From: Siphonodentalium dalli
Taxonomy: Eukaryota; Mollusca; Scaphopoda; Gadilida; Siphonodentaliidae
Length of the DNA stretch: 64,000 nt
Direction of reading: 5' to 3'
NCBI GenBank assembly: GCA_032622095.1
Contig: CP136068.1
Span: 160,415,465 to 160,479,464, forward strand
The notes below the pieces were generated by a model. It worked only from the letters and a program-made list of their open reading frames with translations, ran no database searches and was not told the origin of the DNA. This document shows positions 47,944 through 57,900 of this stretch, one piece after another (position 1 is the first letter of the stretch; every line of letters starts with the position of its first letter). The translations under genes were made by a program, and so were the position numbers.

Positions 47944-48311
47944 ATGCATAGAGTAAACATAGTCCTATCGGACTATCGTAAAGTAGTTCCGTTTAATTCG
48001 GGATTAATTAACCCTCAGACTGCCGAAACTGCCGACAATAAATTCGCTTGTTCGTGTCCCCCGAAAATAAAAGTTGCCTGTTTAGAGGTCCCATTTTCGT
48101 GGCTAATGGTGATAGAATCACAATTTTTCAGTCAAGTTCATGGATAAATTACATTACACTTAATCGGCTTATGTCCGCGGCCATAAACCTGCGTTTTGAT
48201 AACAATTTATTTGAGACAAACTGTTGCGCGGGTATCAGTCGGCGCTTATCGGTTGAAGTTATTATGATCGTGCAGCCTGCACGTGCAACAAGTGTTCAAA
48301 TACAACAGATA
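47944..48311 (+). CDS. Two overlapping coding-like frames, unrecognised
   Basis: An ATG frame at 47944 (motifs VNIVLSDYRKVVPFN, FACSCPPKIKVAC) overlaps, in another frame, a frame at 48042-48311 with balanced composition (motifs FRGPIFVANGDRIT, LRFDNNLFETNCCAG). The pattern could mean one old exon with a frameshift near 48065. Cysteines suggest a secreted or extracellular domain. No family is recognised; confidence is low. Confidence 0.25.
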
Positions 48312-48478
48312 TGACAGATAACAAAGTTATAATTAGTTTTATAGGCCCACCATAAATCCCCTATAATAAACGCATGCGGCCGTAAGCACATGGCTTTGCT
48401 GTGGATACTTTCGTTCCCAGCATGCATCATTCTCGCTATCTGTAAAATGTCTATGAACAATGGCTGTGCCATGCACTC

Positions 48479-48775
48479 TTAGCTTTGATCCGCATTTAGA
48501 GGCATTCTGGTGTGGCGAATGAGAAACCTGCAGTAATTTATAAGCCGTAGTTCATTGTAATAATTTGAAGAATTACTTGTCTTAACGGAATTCGGAGGCG
48601 GTCCATTCATGTAACCAATATATTTTAAATTATGATTTATATTTATGGCTAATAATATGATCTTGGTGGCGTTACCATTTCTGACTATGGTTTTCTTGTC
48701 AACTCTTGCTTTGCATTTTTTAGTAATCTCGTCATGAAAATCTCGCGTACTGACGGGATCTACTTCCTTCAACGT
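48479..48775 (-). CDS. Possible exon, unrecognised
   Basis: On the minus strand a frame starts near a possible CACAG acceptor (about 48781) and reads motifs LKEVDPVSTRDFHDE, ITKKCKARVDKKTIV and RNG. A possible GTAACG donor lies after RN near 48690, which would leave a roughly 90-nt exon. The remainder is AT-rich and less coding-like. No family is recognised. Confidence 0.25.
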   Translation of the reverse strand, partial: TLKEVDPVSTRDFHDEITKKCKARVDKKTIVRNGNATKIILLAININHNLKYIGYMNGPPPNSVKTSNSSNYYNELRLINYCRFLIRHTRMPLNADQS

Positions 48776-49032
48776 TCTGTGTCTATTGGAACCACTAAAG
48801 TCTTATTGACTGACCACACAAAATGCAATCTGTTTTATAACTGATAAGTCGCTCGCTGGCCGCAGTTCACAGCGTGAATCGGCTATCTCTATAATAACTT
48901 CCGCTTTTGAGTGTTTCGCCTCTGATCAGTATATAAATACGACGACATTCCTTGATAAGTTAAAATGAGTTTATTGACAATACACCCACTTGGGGCTGAT
49001 GTCACAATACAAATAACAATAAATATAGGTCA

Positions 49033-49036
<4 letters not shown>

Positions 49037-49063
<27 letters not shown>

Positions 49064-49064
49064 A
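49037..49064. repeat. (TC)n microsatellite
   Basis: About 13 CT units. Confidence 0.9.
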
Positions 49065-49555
49065 ACAAAGACGTGTTGGTCTCAACGCCGTGGGTTCAGG
49101 GGCGTAGCAAGCAAATGTTATTGGGGGGGGGTATAACCATTCATCGCGAAGCGATGACCCGACTCCGAAGGCGTCGGTGGGGGGAGAGCACGAGAGGGGG
49201 TCGCCCCCCTCTGGATGGGGGGGGGGGGGGTCCGGGGGTTTTCCCCCGGGGAAAATTTTCTGACATTGGAAGCTTAAAGTGGCTCTCTGGTGGCTTCTGA
49301 CCCATCTGACATTGTTTTCCCACCCACTACATTATCATAGATTAGATCAACATTCTTATCATTTATCAATTGTAATTTCATAAAATGGTAGGCCGATTGA
49401 AAGTGTAATGAACAAATAGGTATATGGGAATTCATGTTGTGTTATTATCTAGTCATTAATGATGTGAAATTACTCCCATAACTGGGATCAGATATTCAGA
49501 AAGTAAATATGTCACAAACAACCATGGGAAAGTAGACAACATGGATACACACATC

Positions 49556-50412
49556 ACCATGGGTATGTATCGTGGGGTATTTATCGTGTGGGCATGAATA
49601 GTGTGGGTATGTATCGTGGGTATGTATAGTGGGTATGTATAGTCGGTAGGTATCGTGGGGGTATGTATCCTGGGTATGTATAGTGGGGGTATGTATAGCG
49701 TGGTTATGTATAGTGTGGGTATGTATAGTGGTGGTATATATTGTGTGGGTATGTATCGTGTGGGTATGTATAGCGTGGGTATGTATAGTGGTGGTATATA
49801 TTGTGTGGGTATGTATCGTGTGGGTATGTATAGTGTGGGTATGTATAGTGTGGCTATGTATAGTGTGGGTATGTATAATGTGGGTATGTATAGTGTGGCT
49901 ATGTATAGTGTGGGTATGTATAGTGTGGCTATGTATAGTGTGGGTATGTATAATGTGGGTATGCATAGTATGGCTGAAGGGGTCACTCTCACCAAAAAAA
50001 GTGCTGAAGGGTACACAGGATTTTCAAAATGTGCTGAAGGGTACACGGGGTTTGAAATGTCGTTCTAATAAGGCATTCAGTTTTCGTATCTGCCATGATT
50101 TCTGTTAGAGAATAATTGTTTACGTTCCAATGAATATTAAAATGTACTGAAAACAAACTGCTAATGGGCGCCAGACTTTCATAAACACAATTTAAGTAAT
50201 GGTGTTCGTGCCGATCACAAATCCTGTGCACCCTTCAGCACATTTTCAAACCATGGATGTGTACCCTTCAGCACTTTTTTTTGGGGGAGAGTGACCCCTT
50301 CAGCCATAGTATGGGTATGTATAGTGTTGGTATGTATAGTATGGGTATGTATAGTGTGGGTATGTATCATGGAGGTATGTATGGTGTGGGTATGTATCGT
50401 GGGGGTGTGCAT
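49556..50412 (+). repeat. 14-15-bp GGGTATGTATAGTGT minisatellite, split by a MITE
   Basis: Units at 49556-49971 and 50306-50412 belong to the same array; the intervening 334 bp is an inserted MITE. Frames on both strands (MYSVG, HTHTI type) are repeat shadows. Confidence 0.9.
49972..50305. mobile_element. 334-bp MITE, TIR GGCTGAAGGGGTCACTCTC
   Basis: Perfect ends GGCTGAAGGGGTCACTCTC and GAGAGTGACCCCTTCAGCC, with a second inner pair around AGTGCTGAAGGGTACAC. ATAGTAT lies on both sides (49965-49971 and 50306-50312); because it is within a tandem repeat the true duplication could be shorter (TA). Confidence 0.85.
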
Positions 50413-50639
50413 TGCCGCGATCGTCGGCGATACTTCATTAGTTCGCCAAATATGTTTACTAACCTTTGGAAAATATTGGGGGGGGGGGGTAAATACCCCC
50501 CCTTGCCCCCCCCCCCCCCCACCCCACCCCCCCCCCCCCCCCCCACCCCGGTTCCTACGCCCCTGCGTGGGTTGTCCATACGACCATACGCACTGACGTA
50601 ATCATATTATTTATATTATATAGATCGATGCTGTTTGTG

Positions 50640-50830
50640 TCGCAATTACGGACACCATCTCTAAAAATCGACGAAAACCGCCATTGCAATTTCGATTTTG
50701 ACCACCTCCCCTCATAATCGGACGCAGTTCAAGTCGACTATTTCCGGTGAAATATTCATCGCCAATGACAATCACGTGACTCGTTGCCATGACGTGTAGT
50801 GATGTGACGTCATTTTGATTTTCTACAAAG
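50640..50830 (+). promoter_or_regulatory. Probable promoter of the coiled-coil gene
   Basis: Within 60 bp lie a CCAAT box (50762-50766), an E-box CACGTG within TCACGTGAC (50772-50780) and a perfect CRE palindrome TGACGTCA (50805-50812). CpG density here is higher than in flanking DNA. No TATA box is seen. The link to the gene 1 kb downstream rests on position and on the likely 5' UTR intron. Confidence 0.5.
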
Positions 50831-51849
50831 TTTCCATGTCTTGATATTCGAACTCGCTAAATTATCAAGCTTGTTGGGACAAGAAGACTCTATTTTAGTG
50901 GATATTGTTCGTGAACTTATTGCCGGTGGGTGTTGATATTTTCTTCGATGTGTTTAAATAACAAAATATGCATATAATTAACAGTTAATACGTAAAACAC
51001 TGAATTTTATTTCATGTTCAAGTTCAACAAAATGTCAAATCTGTTCAACTTCCAAGTTCTTGAATGAAACTTCATTGTCTTTTGTCTTCACTGACTTCAG
51101 AATAAATTTGTGTTATACCATTCCATAGTTAAAAACAAGGTTTTAATCGAGGTCACTCACATGAACCATACTTTTATATTGCCTTTATAAAATTATATTG
51201 CAATAGATAGATCTATTGCCATTAATGGCATTATTCATTTATTGGTTGGTCAACTTCAACTTGGTGACAATGGACGAATGGTCACTTATGCCAGTTATGG
51301 TGTGACTCTGTGAGTGTGAATTGTGATGGGAATTCAATTTAATTTTAAAAGTAATAAACTAATATTACTAATAGTAATAAACCTTGTTTTTTGCCCTTTT
51401 CCCATTGGCCGATTGCGATTGGGGTGGGGGGGGGGACACTTTATTTTACTTAAGTTTATCACAAAGTTTATGTCCACTACAACTAGTACAAGGACTAGTA
51501 ATAGTAATAGTATTAATTAAGTGTACCATACTTTGTCTTACTCCTTGAAGTTTTTTTTATGAACAGTATAAAATAATTAATCAAGGGGCCACAGGCACAG
51601 CCAGGGGTGGGTGTATGTGGGGTCGCTGTCTGAATTCAGTAATGATGTTCCAATCTCCTGTCACCTGTGGTGTGAGATACGTTGGAAGTTGGAATGTTCT
51701 CCAATATGATTTAATAATATCATAAGGACATTTATTATTTGTGATAATATATAAGTTATTACTATTAGTATAACTCATTATAAGTTATATACTATAATAC
51801 TATAAAGTATAATATAAACTCCTAACTTCAGACATTCAGTGCGAAGAAG
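50831..51849 (+). other. Likely 5' UTR exon and intron
   Basis: A possible non-coding first exon ends at 50925 before GTGGGT; a good acceptor CTAACTTCAG ends at 51831, 18 nt before the start codon. The interval holds no other gene. The UTR intron is a proposal, not proven. Confidence 0.4.
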
Positions 51850-51907
51850 ATGGGTAAGAGAATTCACAAGAAGAAGACTAACAGACAGTTATCAAATCAA
51901 ATGACGA
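51850..51907 (+). CDS. Coding exon 1 of the coiled-coil gene
   Basis: Encodes the basic N-terminus (19 codons plus 1 nt), ending before GTGAGT. Upstream frame remains open for eight codons to the acceptor at 51831, so translation starting in an earlier exon cannot be excluded. Confidence 0.75.
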
Positions 51908-54900
51908 GTGAGTATCATCATTACTGTCACAGCCATGATGAGCCATCATAATTAATTGGCTATGGCAATCAGCTATGCTGATACCATTTGTTGAAGCAAA
52001 CTGGGCCATGGCAAAGGATTGCTGTAGCAGATTGCCGAAGCCAAACAATTTGAATTAAGACATAATTGGCAATGGCAATCAGCAATGCCAAAGCAATTTG
52101 CTGAAGAAATTGGTCAATGGCATAGGGTTGCCAACTTGCCATGGTGGATTGCCGAAGCCAAACAATCTGATTTAAGAAGGCTGCTGTCAACATTGATCAA
52201 AAATGGTTTATATTTAGAAAATATTGAAAAAATTATTTGATTTATCTAATAATACATAATAGTCTACTAGTACTAGTAATATCATTAGGATTAAGGTGGG
52301 AAGAATTTCACCAGAATTAATTGAAGTTGAAATATCAATTTGTTTGCTTAGCCTTTAATAGGAAGTGTCCAAAGTTTCCAAACTACATGTATATACAGTG
52401 GTACAGTCACAGAAGCTTTTTATTGCCCCAATAAGCATGGACAGAGACAGTGTTTAAAACAACTGCTAACTCAGACCTTAAAATGATAAAATCCATAACA
52501 TTTTGCGAGATTCAAAATATAGCATTTCTATAGATCATCAACTGCTTTTATGAGAATCAAATTGAGAACTATGATTCCGATTCTTGTCATATTTTAAGCC
52601 CTGTAACTGTTGCCATCTGATCATCATTAAAAATTATGATTTCATTGATTTGTTTACATAACTTTTAACAATTTTAGATCCAAAGGAAGATGAAGACAGA
52701 GCTGAATTTCTCAGAGAACGCCGAAAGTAAGTGAAACAACTTAATTCTTGTCTATAGAGTTGATTATGTTGCAGTGTTCCAGCTGGACCTTGAAGCCTGT
52801 ATTAACTTTGGATCTGAAAATTTATCATTCAAGTCGTGCCAGGTGTATTTCTAATGGCGGTAAACCCAAGTTACCCAACAACCACACCTCTCAAATGGTT
52901 GGAAAGTTGAGTTATTTCCAAATTCCAGACTCATTCAAACTAAGGGTGATTTAACTGATTTTAGTCTAAATTTTACTGTAACAGAAGATAATATTTATCT
53001 TTTGTGTAGTTTTTTTTTTGTCTGAAAAACAACATGTTATATCAAAGAAAATTAATTGTCTGGTTGGGGTTACAAGTATTAATGGAAATAATGACCAATT
53101 GACCATGGAAGTGAGGAGAATCAAAATCGATAGGTATCTTTTGTTAGTTATGAATCAGAATACACTCTTATCAGCATGATGTGCCAAAGTAAGATTTATT
53201 AATACGAGGGCTGCAGCTCCGAGCGGGGCTGGGTATGGAAGGGAGTAACGAGGGCCGCAGCTCCGAGCAGGGCTCAGTATGGAAGGGAGTAACCCATGAA
53301 TTTCCGTACTGCACTTCCGTTTCTGGAAACAAAAATATTTTTGAAATTAAACAAAAATATTTGTCAACTGACATCTTCTGACCATTTCAACCAAATTACT
53401 GTTTACATTTGTAAACAAAGATTTCTACACAAATCAGATTTTGCCAATTGCGCGAATCAATTTTGATTCACGCAGGCGTTTTTCATGCAAAAATAGGAAA
53501 TTAAGGTACTCAATCCGATCAGATGCTCCTAAATTACTATTATTTGGCTTCGGGGGGTAAAAAATATTTGAATCGCGTCGAGGAACCCACCCATCAAAGC
53601 TCAGAGTGATCAGGTATCAATTTTTGAAGTTTAAGTATTTCTCGAGATGTGTAACAATATGCGGCCAAGAAACACGTGGTCAAACGGAGGGTCTCGGACA
53701 AAATTGCGGATGAAGATTGATAACTCTAAAATCAAGTGGTAATACAGTCAAATTTTGTGATACTTTAGTGGTAATACGGCCATATTTTGTTGAACAAAAT
53801 GTTGATAAATAACAAGTTTTGGGAAATTTGATACCATAGTTGACAGTGGTTAGCATTATTTTGTTGCAATAAATCGATTCTGATAACTATTTAAAGCGTA
53901 TTTTGAAGAAATGTTGTTGTATCTTGATGTTATGGGACCACTGATTGGATTGAGTACCTTTAACCCCTGCTGTGGTCACATCCCTGCCCATGAATTCAAC
54001 TTAAATATCAGAATATATGTATTATCCCAATATAGGTTCTACCTGTGAATTTTTGATTAGGGAACATACATGTAAGCCTATCCCAACTGGCAGTACTGTT
54101 GACAAATCAACAAACATTTAGTAAGTGTAACGCATACCGGTTAACCCTTCACCCAACAGAACGGCCCTGTGCCAATGCATTCTCTTATATATGCGAGTCG
54201 ACCATAGGTCGCCTCGCATATATAAGAGAATGCATTGGCTTAACCCTTTACCCAACAGAAGGGCCCTGTGCCAATGCATTCTCTTATATATGCGAGTCGA
54301 CCATAGGTCGCCTCGCATATATAAGAGAATGCATTGGCTTAACACATTAAAAATTATAAAATTGTTAAAGAATGTAAGAAAAAATGGTAAAAAGTGTTAA
54401 AAGAAGATTTTTTTTAGGCCAATGCATTCTCTTATATATGCGAGGCGACCTATGGTCGACTCGCATATATAAGAGAATGCATTGGTACAGGGCATAACTG
54501 TAACCATCACAATGTGGTCAAGGAGCCGGTTCCAATGATATCCATATTTGTATGGTTCTATTGAGACAGACCGAAGATATTTTAGGCTGTTGAAGCTTTA
54601 TTTGGCCGGTTTGTTGGGTAAAGGGTTAACACATTAAAAATTATAAAATTGTTAAAGAATGTAAGAAAAAATGGTAAAAAGTGTTAAAAGGCCAATGCAT
54701 TCTCTTATATATGCGAGGCGACTTATGGTCGACTCGCATATATAAGAGAATGCATTGGCACAGGGCATAACTGTAACTATCACAATGTGGTCAAGGAACC
54801 GGTTCAATGATATCCATATTTGTATGGTTCTATTGAGACAGACCGAAGATATTTTAGGCTGTTGAATCTTTATTTGGCCGGTTTTGGCCGGTTTGTTAGG

Positions 54901-57900
54901 TAAAGGGTTAATATATATAAATATTTAATATTAATTATTAACATCCTTTTAGGTTCCTGGAAGTCATTCAGAGAGAGACGGAGAGGAAGAATGAGGCATT
55001 GATAGAAACTCGCACCAAGATGTTTGAAGTGGAGAAGAAAATTTCTAACAATCAGTGCAGTACAGCAATGATCAAAAATAAACAGGAGGCTAATAAATTT
55101 GAATTTGACAGGTGAGATAGATTTCATCCCCTAAACCCCCCCCCCCCACAACCCAAATAAGTGCAGTACAGCTTTGATAAAAACAAACTCGAGGCTATAA
55201 TACATCCCAAATTGGCAGGTTAGAGAAATTTCACCCCTAACTCCTCGGCACCCGAATCTGTGCAGTACAGCGATGATCATAATAAACATGAGGTTATCAC
55301 ATTCAAATTTGACAGGTGAGTGAGATTTCACCCCCCCCCCCCCCCCACCCATTCAGTGCAAATACAGCGATGATCAAAACAGACTAGAGTCTGATACATC
55401 AAAATTTGGCCTAAATTTTTTTTATCAGTATTTCCGCTAATGGGAACCCTCCAGGGTACTAGTTAGGAATTAATATTGTTTTGTTAATATTTCTGATTTC
55501 GTTTATATTTTAATTCCCAGTACTGCCCTTCAAAATAATAATTTAGTTAACATGTGCCTGTTGTCCAAGGCTAATGATCTTTTTGATTAATTAGATACCG
55601 GTACATATATACATTATTGAAACAATAGAATTAGAAATAGCCAAGTTAATATATTGGCTAGTTTTCATTTCATTAACATTCTTGACCTGATAATGTGAGA
55701 CATGTATGCTATTTGAACTGTTCACAACTTATTTGGGTCAACAGTTTTTATTAAATAGAAATCTATATCCAGACTCCAGAGGTATTAAATTTTTTCGACA
55801 CATCTTCATATAGGCTTATTACCGTATGTTTCTGTACAGACATTATATTTAAAAAAAAAAAAAATGTTGATTAATTAGATACATATATACCGTACATTAT
55901 TGAAACAATAGAATTAGAAATAGCAGAAACACAGGTAATTTTTAATAGGCCTAATAGACTAATTTAACCAAAACATTTTATATGCGATTATTAACTGCAA
56001 TGGACTGTATGTAACATTTTGCCTTTCACAGCAGCATACTGAAGATGAACATAAAATTGAAGAAGGACCTGGATCGATTAGACACAGAAATATCGGAGTT
56101 GAATTATGGGATACAAACGATTCCTCCAACAGACATGGCATCAGCGCCTGAAACGTCTGTCCTCAGACAAGCATTCCATGAACCCAGTGTTATGGCAGAA
56201 GGAGTAGCTCAAATCACAAGACGTCATACTTCAAATGTGACTGCCATGGGAGGTGGTATGGATCTTAGACGTCAACCAACACCGATTCCAGATGAAGGTG
56301 TGGAAATACGTCGCCGTATCCCGGTCCCTCCATCTGTTAGCTCACCATCTCACTCTCTCCTCACTGAGAAAAGAAAACGACAGGTATATTTTATTATATA
56401 CATGTGTATATCGTATTTCTTAATACCCAGATAGCACTATATATAAGTAAAGCGATAATTTCCTGACAATCGGATCATTTACAGTTTGATCTGATGTCAT
56501 ACCAATTATACCATCATCATCTATCTTCGGGATTGTCTATTCTTAATGTGCTGCTTGGGCTAGTCTCAAATTCTCAGCAGATTTTGTAAAAATAAATAAG
56601 AATACACTCAGTCTTTTTTATGGGAATAAATCATCAAAAAGCTATATAAATATAAGAAATGAATGCAGTGGGTTTGTGTTATTGGGAGATATGGCACTGT
56701 GTTCGTTGGTGGCACATTTAGTGAGACCTGCTTCGCGGTTCACTAAATGTGCCCTGATAATCACAGCGCCCTATCCCCCAATAACACACACCCACTGACA
56801 AATCTCTTAAAGGCTCACTTAATTTTCGAATGCCCAGATCACATTACCGGTATATACAACATATTCCATATTTTATATCATTTGGAAGAGGAACCAATAC
56901 CAGAATACGGAACAGCTGTGGCCTAGGAGTGTCCACCAAGTGACAGAGATTCTCAGATTCACCCCAAGACTTCCACTGTTATTTAAATAGAATGTGTCCT
57001 AATTCACAACTAAGAGATAGAGAATAATAGACTTGGAAGTACAGACGAGGTCAAATTAAGCACAGAACACATGTTTAGAGCTGCAACGATTCATCGTGAT
57101 TTCGATGTATTGCGATACGCTTTCACACGATATGCCTATCGTATCGTGTGAAGTGTATCACGATACACAAATATCACAATTTTAGGTCATTGAAAGCGAA
57201 AATAACCCATATTTACTGTTTTTTTTTAGCAATTTAGGTAGAAAATCATCGCAAAACATGGTTTTTGCGTATCATGATATGTATTGTATCGTTGGTCATG
57301 TATCGTGATATGTATCGTATACAAAGTGTATCGTTGCAGCCCTACACATGTTGGTACCTTAATTGACAAAAAACGACATGTTCACAGTTTAATCGACCGG
57401 ATAAGTTGACAAATTAATACACTGTTGTATATAATTATAATGTGATCTGGAGATTCAAAAATTAAGTACAGTAATGCCATAAATAATCAACTCCTTAACC
57501 GCAGCAGAATTAAGGGTAATTTTTCAGGATTTAGTCGGCAATATGGCTTGTTGCCATTCATTGGAAAGCTCTCTTTCTGACTAAATCCTGAAAAATAACC
57601 CATAATTCTGCTGCACTTAAGGAGTCGATTATTTAGGGCATTACTGTAGGCCTTTAAATGAATGACTATTGAACCTGTATATTATACTTACAGCGGAGTG
57701 GTGGAAACACGCCAGTTTCTCCTCCTCTCAAGAGAAGTGAAGTGGCCAACACTGCGACTGAAGAACGAGGCGGCCAGACACCTCCAGTCAGTTACGAAAG
57801 TGATGCCTCCATTACGAGGTCTCACAGAGGAGGTCGAAAATCAATCTCGATGTCAAAGGTCGAAGGTTTGTCGGGATTAGAGGAGCAGATCTATGATGAC

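Larger units (their letters stand above)
49097..50565. mobile_element. 1469-bp non-autonomous hAT element
   Basis: The 8-bp direct repeat CGTGGGTT flanks it (49089-49096 and 50566-50573). Ends CAGGGGCGTAG and CTACGCCCCTG are inverted, a typical hAT pattern. Both ends then run into poly-G or poly-C. Inside are a GTATGTATAGTGTGG minisatellite and a nested MITE. There is no transposase. Confidence 0.85.

Noticed and set aside
49456-50108. Long frames of IHTHT / MYSVG text
   Set aside because: Shadows of the GTATGTATAGTGTGG array interrupted by a MITE.
54099-54400. Frames with CQCILLYMR repeats as a duplicated peptide gene
   Set aside because: These are the two nested piggyBac-like MITEs, not a gene.
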